NCBI GenBank assembly: GCA_963669155.1
Contig: OZ022577.1
Coordinates: 8,258,183 to 8,322,182, forward strand
From: Arbacia lixula
Lineage: Eukaryota > Echinodermata > Echinoidea > Arbacioida > Arbaciidae
Length of the DNA: 64,000 nt
Direction of reading: 5' to 3'
Positions 23,043-37,918 of this stretch are shown in pieces. The notes below the pieces were generated by a model. The model worked only from the letters and a program-made list of their open reading frames with translations. It did no database searches and was not told where the DNA came from. The translations under genes were made by a program, and so were the position numbers. Each line of letters begins with the position of its first letter. Positions within the stretch are counted from its first letter, which is position 1.

Positions 23043-26000
23043 GGGGTACATTGCTATAAAAACACGCGTGCAACGCACATGAACATTCATACCATAATTT
23101 ATAATAAAATGATTGAGCAGTTATTTTCCACAGGAAGTTAATCTCTGAAGAACATACATTCGCTGAACTTGAATCATGACATTTATTCCGTCTCCATGGC
23201 AATTATCTTAATCAGAAGTTCCATATACGCGAAGGTCTCATGCAGCACCCACCCACCACCACTTTTCCTGCGGAGTTAACGCGCCAAGATCATGCAAATC
23301 AGCCGAGACTCGATCGAGGTACTTTACCTTAGGCCATGCCACCTTGGTACACAGTCTCCTCCTGTAACCGTTATCAGGCCAAAGTCTTGCAAACGATCCC
23401 CTTTTCCCGTCCCCTTTGATAATGCAAGAGAATACTCGCTATTTTAGTCCCGATCAGATAGTGGTGCGAGTTGAGCTGCCGGTTCCGTGTTGCTTTAAAG
23501 AGCAGGGATGAAGGTGTGGAGTGAGTGTTTGTGTTGTGGTGTTTATGAGCTAACGATGAAGATTCATATCTCTTCGGCGGTGCTACCCAGATGTGCACTA
23601 AACAGTATTGGGACAACTTTGGCAAATATGTCTGCATAAACGCTATGCCACACTATCTACATACTGTACATTATTCTCCTTTAAATGATAAATTAAAATA
23701 ATATCGAGTTTTTTCGGATAATATTATAGTAACATAACATGCAATGGATTTAACCTGCTGTCTTCCTTTAAAAAAAATCTCCTTCATTATGCGTGTGCCC
23801 GATTCTCCACCTACTCCCTGATCATGATTAGCATCAATGCGCGAGTCTTCACTATTTTAATTACTCTAGAAAAACAACCTCTTCCATCACCCGTTAACCT
23901 GCTCCCCTTCGTCCATACCTCATAAAGTAAGAGTGCATTAGTGCACCCGGTGCTGTACGTGTATTGCTATAAATTATATCAAGGTTGGATCGATAACTCA
24001 CACAAAGCAAACTCCTCGCAGGCATGTGACGTACAGTAAACCTCGAACGTTCACATTTCAGACGTCTTAAAGTTACCATGGCGACGAAAACATATCTTTA
24101 TTGCTAGTTTCAAAGATCAATCGCTCATAATGTAAACATTGGCATGATCTAGCGGCCACGCATAGTACATTACCTACTAGACTTGTATACTGATGATGCA
24201 GAGGTTCAAATTTCAAACGCCTATGGAGGCTGGGAAATATCAACGAGACATTGCAGTGCAATCGATACGATGCACAATATTGTAGCTTCCACTTCAGTAA
24301 TCTAAGGACGGATATCATTAATTTGTAAAAGAATTACTATCATCTCCCTTTCTCTCCCCCCCCCCCCTCTCTGCCTCCACTTTATCGGTGACTCCACTAC
24401 CGATCTCTATATTTTCCCATCCTTTGCAAACAAATGCAAAATACCCCCATGTGAGGAGAAATTGACAAAATAATGTGCCATGAAAAATGATATTAATGAT
24501 AACATAAAAAAACTATGTTTCCTTTTTTTTCTAATTGGCTCTCCATCAAACATCTTGGGACATCGGGTCGACTCTGAGTTATGACCTATGATCGTAGAAT
24601 CATGGACCCTACGGTCCAATGTAGAATTAAGCGTGGATTTACAGTACATGCAGCGTATTTATGGCATATAGAAATAGTCTGTAGTGTAGGTCTTCTGCGA
24701 GGAGCTATATGATGTATGATCTGACCAAGGATTTCCATACATCCTTGATCTGACAGCTCGTGGACTTGTGAACTTGGGTACTGAGAGGTCAGGGCTGGTG
24801 TTGATCTTTCCTGCTGGGCCCCTCGAGCACACCCCTGCCCACTTCCCTCCCACGCTACCTCCAATTAATGGTTCCTTCAAGACGTGCTTCCTCCAGTCTT
24901 GAGAGTCTCAACATCCTGCACACTAGGGCCTATAACCTCAAATTTACGATACAAAACTGAAGTGAAAAGGGTTTTTTTAGCCCCATGTAAAGCAACACTG
25001 CTATCAGCGAAAGAAAACACAAAAATGTGGGGTATGAAATTGTAAAATGACCATTTATTAACTCTAAATTGTTTGCGTGATATCTTGCAATATTGATAAT
25101 GCACGGTATAAAGTACCGAAGTGTGACGTCATTTTGAGCATTATTGTCAAGACAACTGGTTCTAAACTATGCGGGTGTGAGCAAAGAGCTGGGATCATAG
25201 CGGGTACCGTAACTGGGAGTGCCCGACACTGGCCCACTAGACGATATCGGACCGGTAAAGTGATTTTGTTTAGAACCAGTTGTCTTGACAACATGCTCAT
25301 ATGACGACACTCACTTCGGTACTATGAAGTGAAATGCTTCTACTGTTATGAGGTACATCGATCACTCCTCCCCTCCTGACTTAGGTTGCAGACACAAACT
25401 CTATTGTGACATTTTCTCAAAACACGACATGTGTCCGTAAAGGGCACAGCAGACGATACTTTGACGACATTTTGCCATTATTCTGCAGTCATGAGGGCCC
25501 CGCGACTGGGCGCGTGACGTCACCTTCTTGCACAAAATCCAATGACCGCGTCTGATCAGATCGTGTCGTCTACGATACAACAAGAGCATGAATGACCAGT
25601 TGTGTCTCCTTTATTTGGTTTATCATTCAAATATTGTCTTTAGCAGAAAATAACTTTCTCAGCGTGTTGTTGCTCTGTGGTTGGCTATTTGAAGACCAGC
25701 ATGGATTATGCTACGAGCAGTTTTCTAAACAAGCAAAACATGTCCACATGATCCTTGAGTTACAGCTGGCGTATTATAACATTTCAGGCTGTGTTGGTAT
25801 TATTTAATTATGCAGACGCTTTTAATTTGCTAATTATTATAGGCCGATCTGATCAACGTTCACTACAGTGATCTTTGAAAATTCTGAATTTGAATCACTT
25901 AAATTCTATTGTCTTTTTCCCACGAATGTCGTAACGAATATCAGGTCCTATCATATGGACCTTCTTTATATACACTGAAACGTTTTCATGGTAATGACGG

Positions 26001-29000
26001 GGGCAGCTGTGAACGGGATGCGGCTAATGAAACTTATACATTGTACGGCTGAATGTCAAGGACAGGACTGGTAGTTTGTACAGATCGACTCGCACGCTTG
26101 CTCGAAGCGTGGAAGTATCGAGTGCGTTCCCGAACTCGGAGAGGCCTAGAACTAGAGAGTGCTAGTAGTCTACTCCCATTCTGTCTGGTTTGCTCCAAGT
26201 TTTGTCTACGAACACAAACGTATATGTTTAATGGAACATATTTCAATGTACAGCTAAATGTCAAGGCCGGGTGAGGGAAGGCCGTGCAGACTCGCACTAT
26301 TCCTGCTCGGAAGCATCCCGCGCGGGCACGAAGTCTGAGAGGCCCAGAACGTGGGAAAGTGCTAGTATAGTCTCGTCCCATTCCGTCTAATTCCAAGTTT
26401 CGTCTACGAGCACAAACGTATGTTTAATGGAACAAACATTGTATAGCTGACGAGCACAAACGTATGTTTAATGCACATACATTCGTTGTACAGCTAAATG
26501 TCAAGGACAGGTAGAACAGTACGCGCAGATTGGCATCGTTCTTGTCGGGAAGTATCCTGCCCGTTCTGAAACTCGGAGAGGCCTAAAACGCGGGAAACAG
26601 TCTGTATGACATCGTGCTATGTCATTATAAAATCTCTTCCCATTCCGTCGAATTCCAGGTTTTGTTCTACGAGCACAAAGTTATGTTTATGGTTATGGTG
26701 AGGCTAGCGTTGAGAAATAATAGCGAGCTTTCGTTTTGAGGACGGACGGGCTCCAGTACGGTAATCCGACACCAAGATCGATCTGCGCATGCGCCACCGC
26801 CCGCTCTGGAATCCGCGCGGGGAATCGAGAACGTGAATTCTGAGATTTCTCGTCCTCGACGAGTAGAGGACAGCAGCCAATCAGCGCCCGTACAGATGAT
26901 GTAATGCAAATCGCACGTGCACGGGTGAGGGGCCGGTAGGGGGTGTGCCAGATGACATCACACGCACCGCCGTTCGCGTTCTCTGTCTTTTAGCGAAACT
27001 GCGTGTGAATTGCCGCGGACGGACGGCGAGAACAGATTGCTCACTGATCTCGTTTCCGTCCGCGGGGTTGTAACGAAAGCTCCCTATTGTCAGGGTAAGG
27101 ATATGGTTAAATTCATTGAACCCGTTAATAAAGAGTAAATTGTTTCGACGGTAGTGCTGATCCATGTAAATGCCAAATGAGATGTACATACAAAATAGCA
27201 ATACCAAACTAAACGTAAATGGGGATATGAACGGTAAGGTGTGTGTGGTTGAGGGTGGGGTGGGGTGGGGGTGGGGTGGGGTCTGTCTAGTGTCACAACT
27301 GTGTTTATGTCTGGAGACTAGTCTGTAGTCTCTAGACTGAATTTGGTGTTTGGCAGGCGCAGACTACAACTTGGCTTTGCAGATGTGTTCTATGGACTGT
27401 GCATGTGCATGGATGTATGAAGCGAGATCGCTTCATAACAATCATTGGTATCGGTATGTCTGATACGTGTACTCGACCCAGTTCCAGTGGTTCGTGCATG
27501 TCATTGCATTGACCAGGCTCTCGATCTGTACAGCTCAGCGGGTAGGCTGGTCGGCAGGCAGGAGTCCTACATGATGAGGATAACCGAAAAGTGTAACGAC
27601 CTCTAACACTAAACACATGTTCTGGCCGTCAACCACTGCAGTCAAGTCTGTTGTCAATGCCTGCCTGCAAGAATCATTAGCGTGATATCATAATCCACTG
27701 GCTTACTCCACAGACGGCTTTTATCTTGGCGAAACATACATGTACCCGCTCGCGTTCCTAAAATGTACGGGAATACTCCTCCACCCACAATTAGATTTTG
27801 CAACAATGTTGGATTCAATTACGTCTATGAAAACAGAATGGTAATAATCACCATGACGATGAACATACTAGTATGCGTTTTGGTGTTTTCGGTTTTTTTT
27901 TTTTTAACAAGGAGCCACCAAAACTCAATTTGCATCAAAAGAAACTGTATATTACGGATGTGCTGAGGTTAAACTTATGTTCTGTATAATGTTGATTTTT
28001 TTTTCATGTTTATTCATCATTTGCATGCACACATCGGCCCCTACAATTATCTTTCTGAAACGGGGTCATTGTATGTTTGCCTACAGATATTGACAGATAT
28101 TGTGTTGTGCAAGCTTGCTTGCAGGTGTATACAATTCTTTGCTTGTAAAGCCATTTACAGTATAGCGTGCAGTCATGCTTACGTGAGGGTGGTATGGGGA
28201 AGAGAACTTTTTTTAATTAGCCTACACGAGTAGCAAATCAGGAGTGTTAGCATTTCGTTTTTGGTTATACGTATAAATAGCAACAATAATTATATCCAAC
28301 GAAGAAAATGATCTAAATTGAGCACGATCTGTGATTTTGCATTTCCTCTTTACAAGGCTTAGACCAGTGTGAAAGTCAAAATTTCTATTTTGCTTAAATT
28401 ATATCATCCTTTCCATTGATTTTTAACCGTTTTTCCTGTCTTCTCGTTAGTCATTTTGACAAATTTCCAAGTAAAGCAGAATATAAGAGGAGTAAATTGC
28501 CTCTATATCAATGTAGAATGTTGAGGAAACCTGCATTTTCGAGTAATGCTGATGGGTAAATTGCGATAGAGGGTGTGCGTGTTTGTGTGTGTGGGGGGGG
28601 GGGGCAAAGTTATTGTGTTGAGTATTTTTATCTAGGGATATTTATTCTCTGGTTCCTCAAAGTAGAGACAGAACCTGTTTTACGACAGCTTAAAATGTCC
28701 AGATCACGTAATAGTATCTTCCTGTTGATCGTAATAGCTTGTCACTCAGAGAGGCCTGAAACGTTGAATTATTGATGTAGGCTAGTGTAACTATTGATGG
28801 TGAAGATGGACTGAATTCTACGAAACTTACGAAGTGAGATGTTAAAACAGTGACATTGAGTATAAAGAGATACTAGTACATCCCGCCGTGTTGTATACCG
28901 TAGATTATAGATGTTATCTCCAACTATATGATGCATTCACTTCCACGTATGAGCTCTGGGATATGTATCACACAACTTTATTATTAAATGAGTCGCAATA

Positions 29001-32000
29001 GATATCACCTTTGCAATCATATCGATCATCTATTAGGACTCTCCGTACCACAAATCGTCACTGCCGTATAAATGTTGAAAGTATAGTTATGAAAGATCCA
29101 CACAAGCTATGACCAATTTCCACTCCATCTTCTGTGTGATATGGATCGGAACTCTTTGTTCCCCTGTTCTTCAGACAGGATAGCACACGTGCAACATAAG
29201 AAAGACTGCTGTCCCGTTTTTGCAAATGCTTTTGTTTGCAGAGTGATCACTTTCTCAAAAGAAAAATTGCTGTAAGCTTATAACTACAAAGTGAATGCTT
29301 ATGTTTTGAGTCTCGAGCATGACTTTTGATGACATGCTATAATATTCGCTGCTTATATTGTAATGATATTACAAATAGTGTACAAGGAAGGGCGTGTTGA
29401 CTGTTGAATCATCGTGGAGATCTGAAGATCGTCGAGATTTCTTGAATGAAAATGTGTACTCCTGTAGATTAGAAGCCAAGCGTCTGACTCTGAAGGTTAT
29501 CAGTTATCCCAAGGGCATGTAACGATATAAGGTCCCAAGTACTACGTGTTTCCTTACTGTACATCTTTCTGACGTGATTTTGATATCGATATTTACAAAC
29601 TTGCTCTCATGAAGTTTCAGCCCACGGTCTGCACCCAGCGACATACCATTTGTTATTGTTTCATGTGGTAATTGCCGCTACGAGAAGATAATTCTATACA
29701 GCACAAACCTAAAGTAACACTATTTTGAAGCTGTATTTTTCATGACATCTTTCTATATACAAATCAATGTTCATCATAGTTGATTCTGAATAAAATTTTA
29801 CTGAATATTATTAACCATTTTTGTGCCAGATGTATTGGTGCATCATTATGTGTATTAATAGTGAACAAGTCACATATGACACAGGGGTGAAGTGTGGTGC
29901 ATGTCTCGTTTTTTCAAAGTTTTTTTTTTACATAAATGATTTTCAATCAAGAGACATGTCTGATGAGTTTCAAGGTGAAATCTTATCAGCGCGAGGAGGC
30001 GAAAAATCTTCCCATCGTAAAGGTTCAGGGACTAGAGCTGAAAATCTCCTATATATTCCTATACAGGATGATCACATTTTTCATTCAGATACGCCTCTTC
30101 CAAAAAAAAAAAAAGAAGTGTATAAATCACGTCATGTATGCAATAGGATTACGGAAAGATAGGGGAGGAAATCTTAATTTGTCTGGTCTGCGAGTTATCA
30201 GGGAGGACTAGTAGGGCTCCATCACCGGGGGACTTAAATATGATAGGAAATATCATGTTAATCAGCGTCTAGGTTCACCCTTATTAAAGCTGCGAGGAGA
30301 CTGAATGTCAAGGAAGTTTAGAATTCGACATGGAAATGTTATGAATCCTGAAGAATTAAGTGGCTGAGGGAATGAAAGTCCGTATAGTTTTGAATGCGAT
30401 GTTGTTGCCAGCATATCCGCCAATATTATTGAAATGTGCAGCACTGGTCTATTCAAACGTACCATCATAACAAGAAATTAAATACATATTTGGATCTTAC
30501 TTAGTATTTTCTCGGAAAAACTTCTCCTTGGCATGATAGAAACCAAAAAAAAAACAAGGAAAAAAAAACAGGACTTATCATCGTCTGTTATGATAGATTT
30601 ATCTGTTAAATATATTGACCCAGATTCATTATTGTAATTAGAATTTAATTGCATGACATAGCGCAAACTCTTTAATGTACATTGTCGGCACGTTTGTGTT
30701 TATGTGACGATGATGTGACGATGGAAGAGATAAGCACGAGTCGGAAATGAGCATAGGCCGGACGAGAGGGGTACATAGATAGAGAGGGGGGGGGGGGGGT
30801 ATGTGTGGGGATGGGGAATAACCGTAAATTACCTGGTTTCACGACAGAGTACATGTAGTTTGTTTCTGGAAGTGCAGCCATGAGATTAATCATTGTGGGT
30901 TTGTTGTTATTGCAGATATTGTTTGACGTTTACAGACATGTTACGTAACAATGCTTCATGGAGTCAATCATAATCTCTCAAACCTCAATTATTAATGTGA
31001 ACGCATGCACTAATTTCATGCAGACGAGTGCATTTCGTGTGGTCGCTAATCCCAGGAATGAATCAGCATGTAGTCGTGAGTTGACCCCGTCTTAATCCTC
31101 AAGAAACACTCCTTGTCATATCGTTTCTTGGAACATGAGACAGACCTTCAGTACCTGGTTGTGTATATACAGACCGACAGGGCTTTTCGAATGAATTGAC
31201 GTTTGTCTCTAAACGGAGGGCACTACATCTAAGAGCTTGTATACTGTCGTTAACAGGATATGGTTTCATGCAGATACGTAATAGATGCAGTCGGGTGCGT
31301 ATGTTATGTATTCAAATTAACCTACCTGATATCTTCTGATATTCTACTTATCAGCTTGATACCGCTTTAGGGGGTGTCTATTTTAGGCTGTCCTCTCGCT
31401 ACTTCAAATTGTGGTTATTTCCCTACATAGTCATCTTTTCGATCTGGGCAGCTACTGTCAGACTGTGTTCCTGATAAAAGGTGCATATAGATTATACTGC
31501 TTGCTCTGTCTCAGATTGACCTTATCAACTCACTCATATTTCCTGCTGTTTGTTTCGGCTGTTTTTCATCATTTGAGTCTGCTTTTATTGTTGCAAAATT
31601 AACTTGGGACTTATTGTAGAGGGGGCTCCACTCCCCCAATTGTTCACCCATTGAGGTTTGCCCGCTCTGGTTCTGACCTGTTTTAAAAAATAGTGAGTTC
31701 CTTTGTCAAGCATGATACAATAACATGTCGAGTTGCGTAAACTACCAGAACAACCAGGACAACAACATTTAGGTCCAGTTTGTGAAATTACCAGTGACGT
31801 AGGTGAACCCAGTAGGCCTACATGAAGAACATAGGCCTACTATTCCTACTTTGTTGAATCTGTCCATGTAATCTTCAATTGATGAACATAGTTATCGCAC
31901 GAAGCTGACAACGAATGTCCCTTATTACTGCAGGAATCAGATCGAGTCGCTTACAATCATGTAGAGCATGTAGAGTGTAATGTTCAAAATATTTGTTGTC

Positions 32001-35000
32001 AGTGCAACACTGTGCAGGCATGACATGTACTAGATTTTATATTCTGGATGACCCGAGGAAGCATTTATATATGAATGTAAATACAACACCGTTTAGAGAG
32101 TTATACAGTTGGCCTCTTTTCTTCTCTTTGTGACGTTTACACAACCTTTTAGCACACAAAAGGCACTTAAAAACACTTTCAATACGAAGTTGATGAAAGA
32201 TCATTTTCACCGTTTTCCGATTATTATCGCGTGTGGTGTGTTTTATAATTAATTTTCTTATTCTGTTATTTGTTGTTGTTATCTCATTATTATTTTTCGA
32301 ACTAGTTGTGTCTGGAAAATCGTTGCTGTTTTTAAGGTAGACTTGAGCACGGTCACACAAATTGAGATTTTTACATCACTAGAAAGCTTTCAGCCTAATT
32401 AACACCGATAAGAAACTCAAATGCAACAAAACAAAATGAAAATATTACAATAACTGATTTAACTTAAAAGTTAGAATTTCTCAGGTCCTTCCATTCGTAA
32501 AAAAAATGTGTATGCATTGCACAATTCAAGAAATTGAATTGAGTCTGTACTTTCTAAGTGGAAACAATAATTTTGTTTCAGTCGTTTGTAAAACTGACCA
32601 TTACCTTAAACGCTTTTCGGGAACTTTTAACAGTTTAGTCAACCAATCCTGGCAAAGTGCCCTTGATCATGTTGGCATGGTGGGACCTTGAGAATTTTCA
32701 AGAAATCGAATTGTTTCTCATGTCTTTACTCTTTGGTATAAAAACAACATTTTATTCCATTGCTCAAAAAAAAACTAATCAGAATTCAGAACCTTAAATG
32801 CTCTTCGGGGATATTTTCCACTATTTTGCCACGCTCAGTCATGTCGTGATGGAGAATATCTTGGCAAAGCTCCCTCAAGCGGACCTTGAGGATGATGTGC
32901 TCAATTCCCTCCTCAATCACTTAGCTACGCCATTAGCGACGTTTTGGCTCAGCTACAAAGTTGTACACTAGCACGACTACAAATCTCACTGTGCTATAAT
33001 CCTTCAAAGCTTTCAGAATGGTTTGATATTAGTTGTATCGAAAGTTTTTATTTAGTTTTCCCCATTTTAGCAAAGGCGAAACAATAAATGGCATGATGGG
33101 GTTAATTTCATTTGTCATTTGAAGCAGGATTAGCATGTTGCCTTGCCAAAAGGTTTGATTGTGAACACTACTATGGCATTGTATTGTCACAAATGGGAAC
33201 ATTTAAATATCTTATAAACATCTGATAAACATTAGCAGAATACCATCAAATACTGACTGACTGGACAATTCATGTGAATGTGAATGTTGTTCTTCTTAGT
33301 TTGTGTTTCCTATGACAATTGGTCCTACCGTTGATTGTTCTCATAAATGGCATCTTAAACAGGTGTCTTTCTTTGATTACCTGTATTTGCTTTTATAAGC
33401 TTGGCATAAGGTTTACACTCACAGACGTCCTAAAAGAAACGAATAGCACTACTTTCGTGCGCAGTGCAATTATAAAGCGTGTTGTGTTCTTTTTTTCTTC
33501 AGGTTTATCGGGCTGCTGAATAAGCTGTTATTATGGTTTCCGCTTTCAGACGTGTTCAATATGTCGAATAATTTCTCTGACTTTCTTTGGGGTCCCGAAA
33601 ATGAAATATTTTATTATGGTGACGAGTAAGTTCTCTACCCATGAGCAAACTTTGTAATTGCTGATATAAATGTGAAGGGGTAGTAACTTATATAACATGA
33701 ATTAGAGAGATCCCCCAAAACTGCCAAATTCCACTCCTTCATGCCAAATGCACGGGTAGTAATCGCCAAACTCTTCATTCTGTGGTGATTGTACTTGTAA
33801 ATCCGTTCCTGATTTCTGACGTGTTTGCATTGCAAACATCCATTCTTAGTTTGAGGTCACGCGAAAGACTGTAAATAACTCATCGAACCATTGTGATGAA
33901 AACCATTGTGAGTAATCTTTATTGTGGCTGATAAGGCTTTTAAATAGGGCGAGCCCCTTACCATTATACGTGGGTGGTGGCAGAGTAAAAGGCGTTCAAT
34001 CCGGATAAGTCATCGTAAAGCGGAAACTTCTTTCAAAATTCAATGGAATTTGGTTTTAACAATGAGCTCAGAATTAGGCGGAAAATCCTATTTTGTATTT
34101 AGTAGGAAGATTGAAGACTGTTCGTGGTTTGGTGAATAACAATTTAGAGAAGCTGTCGGGAAGTGTAGCGTGTCAAATTACAATGACTCATTCGGTAATG
34201 TAACAGTCTTAACATGGAATGAAATGAGAAGAAAAACGTACATGTAAGACTAGTTGGTTACTATATTTACACGGAGCGACATGAGAGGGGAATGAAACAC
34301 ACATATCAAACGCCAACAGTTCGTGGAACCGTGGACCTAGGTCCACTGAACGTTTACATGGAGGAGTCGTGTCGTTGCCATGGTTGCTATACGCTATGAG
34401 CACACACATTATTTCTTTTTTTTTTTATAATTCTGTTTTTATTATAACAAATTAACATCAATTACAAGATTTACAAATGATTATTAAGTGATTGCAAATC
34501 ACATGAACACAAATTGGATAAACAAAAAAGACAAAACAACAAAAAAAGATAGAATAACCCTTACCCACTTATCTTCCCCTCCCCCCTCCCCCCAAAAGGA
34601 ATGTGGCAAAGTGATGACTTAATATCAGAGTTATCTAAACAGAAGTAGATGATTTGATAAATAATGTAAATAAAACATAATAGACAAGTTATGATTATAA
34701 GGTGATTTCCCAACAAATATTGATAAGATTAGAAGACACAAACTAGTTATCTAAGACAACATGATTATAAACAAATATAACGAGACTGGGGCACAAGTTG
34801 CATGCCAAAATATGATATCTGATGTCTACAACCTTACAACTAAAATATGTCAATACAGTGCAGTATTATTACAAAAAAGGGCACTGAGCCTGATGTACAA
34901 AATATATAATGTTTGTGATCATGTAACCTGCTTACATACGAAAATCAGATTATAAGGTAAATCGCCACTTCTTAAAGTGGGTGGGTAACTTATTATTTTT

Positions 35001-37832
35001 CTTGGCTAACAAATATTCCAAGTCCTGTTGTTTTTTAACAAATGTCTTAAATAAAACAAAACTTGGAAGATTATTCTTAAATTTACATGTATGAATATAG
35101 AACTTCAGAAGTAAAAAAAGGTATGAAATGAACTTATCATTTGAAAGTCCGAACATTTTCTCAAAATTGGAACCATTTATTTGAACATTATTATGGGAAA
35201 TTTTCGTTAAAAGCGATTGCCAGATAGGAGTTACTCTTTCACATTCACAAAACAGGTGGACTATTGTTTCCTCACTTTTATCACAGAAGGCACAATTGGG
35301 TGAATCCTTAGATTTAATCTTATATAAGAAATCATTTAATGCTATGGCTTTATGAAAAATCTTAAAATAGAATGATCTTACTTTAGTATCAATGGTACAA
35401 AAAAAAATTGTATAATGTACCTTTTCCCAATTGATAGTCACTGGTATTGGTAAACATTCCTCCCAATATGAGTATCTTTTGTCAGGTGTGTGAGATCCTT
35501 TAAATAAATTGTAAGAATTTCTAGGGACTTTGTTATAACTCAACAATTTATGTACAATTGTTTCATGAACACCGATAATATCAGGATCAAAATTCATCAG
35601 CCAATCTTCGGGGATGCACTTAATTAAAAAGTTATATTTCCTTCTGTCTGTTTGGGGGATTCCAAAATCTAACACAAGCTCTTCAAGGAGTTTGTGACCT
35701 AAAAGAGGAGGATTAAATAAATCTGACAACATTAAGACATTTCTCTCACGCCACACTGGATAATTAAAATACTGTTTAGTTTTCGAACGAATGAATTTGT
35801 TATACCACAGGAGTTGACAACCACTCAAATCTGAAAATTTGTTACCAAAAAATTCTACCGCGGCTTCCTCCCTATATAAATACCACATTCTCAATGCTTC
35901 AGATAATTGTATATTACCAAGACTGCTTAGAATGTTCTCAGGAGCATGAGATTTCCACAGAATTTGAATATCATGATTAAATTTTTCTAAAAAGGCTACT
36001 TCAATCTTTTTCCATGGAGCATCAAAATTCTCATCCAATAAATGTTTTACCCAAACCATTTTTTGAGCACATGCAAAAGAAAAAGGGTCAATCATTCTAA
36101 GTCCAGCCTGAGTATAATCATTACACATTATCTTACGTTGAACTCTATCCCTGCCTCCATTCCAAATGAATTTAAACAGTGATTTATTCAATTCTTTAAA
36201 AAAGGCTTTGGGTAATTTAACAGAAAGAACGGAAAAAAGATAGATTAACTGTGGCAAAATAAGAGTTTTGACAACACAGACTCTACCAATTAGAGAAAGA
36301 TTTCTAGTACGCCAGCAGTTTAAAGTTTGCTCCATTCTTTTTAATTTCTCTTTATAATTTAACTCATAAATTTGAGAAACATTGAGAGATAAAACTACCC
36401 CTAAACATTTAAATTTTGAATTCTTCCAAGAAACACCACGGTTTGCGTATGGGAAGTGCTGGTTACCCTTCTTAGACCCTATCCATAATGCTTCAGTTTT
36501 GCTGAAATTGATTTTGCAACCAGAAAAACGACCAAATTTTTGCAAAGTTTCAAAAAGCTCAAAAAAGGAATTATCAGAACCATTTAAGAAACATACAGAA
36601 TCATCAGCAAAAAGAGATATCTTAACATCTTCATTTTCAAGTGGGATACCCCTAATAGCATTGTTTTGTCGGACTGATATTGCCATTATCTCTATCACAA
36701 GTAAAAATAAATATGGAGAAATCGGACAACCTTGAAAAATACCTCTTTCCATAGGGACACGCTCAGTAAGAAAACCATTGTTCAAAACATATGCATGGCG
36801 AGATGCATATAAAGTTTTAACTGCCTCAATAAAAAAAATTGCTGAAATTAAACTTTTCCAATGTAAGGAATAAAAAATTATGAGATACACTATCAAATGC
36901 TTTCTCAATATCTAACAGTACTATGGACCCAGGAATGTCTTTCATTTCAGTGTATTCAATAATGTCAAGAATCAAGCGAATATTGTGACCAATCGTCCTA
37001 CCTTTCATAAAACCGGATTGATCAGTACTGATAAGATCATGTCACATTATTTCTTAGTCTGGTTCTTGTACTGACTGCATGCGGCCATGAAGCGGCGAAC
37101 GTCTAGTCTAGTCTTCGAGCACAGACCCACTTGTGACACTCTCTCAAAACATGACTAGCGCCTGAATCGCCGTTTGTGTCGGGACGCAATGTACGGACGT
37201 TGTGGATGCCCAGTCTGTACAGTTTGTGACTGACATGGGTTTGTGCCTACATTATACGTGTAGTCTCCAAGAAGGGACTCGGCTGTGACGTCTTACCTCA
37301 AATAAGGGTCAAGCATGATCAGACTCGAACGTAACATGCCAATAGTGCCCGTGAACGAAGGCCTGTTTAAATTATAAGTTGTTAAATCGACCCACGTCGA
37401 CGCGTTTAAGTTATTATCACGAGTATACAACTTACTACCAGCACGCATAACATTTGCGAGGTTGATATTTCAACTCCTCTACTCCAGCTTCAAATATTCT
37501 AGCGCAGAACCGTAACCGTACCCATGGCATGGTCATGTTCGGCACCGCTCCACACCGAGACCTGTCAACATTTCTCCCTTTTCAACTATCATAATAAAAA
37601 TTGTAACTTTGATCCTTTTACAAGAACTGAAATATTTGTTTCTAATCACCAAGAGCCAGCTTACACGTCCTGCCTCGGCCCGTCCCTCACCCCATCTTGA
37701 CTGGCAGTAGCGATGATTTTTAGCTGAATAATGAAACCACAATAATTATGATGACGTCCACTATCACGCGCAGCTGACGAGTTCCTATCGCCATGCGTGC
37801 CGTCGAGTCAACAAGCTAACCCCTTAAAGGAG

Positions 37833-37918
<86 letters not shown>

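Noticed and set aside
23461-23490. GTGGTGCGAG followed by a GC-rich stretch, considered a fourth copy of the BEL hairpin motif
   Set aside because: Only the first ten bases match; the complementary 3' half of the stem is absent.
26034-26396. 120-codon frame on - in the tandem array
   Set aside because: Not kept between array units, so it is not a repeated coding domain.
29821-30211. Two overlapping + frames of 91-113 codons in the long intron
   Set aside because: AT-rich, no motif, no splice sites in phase with the flanking exons.
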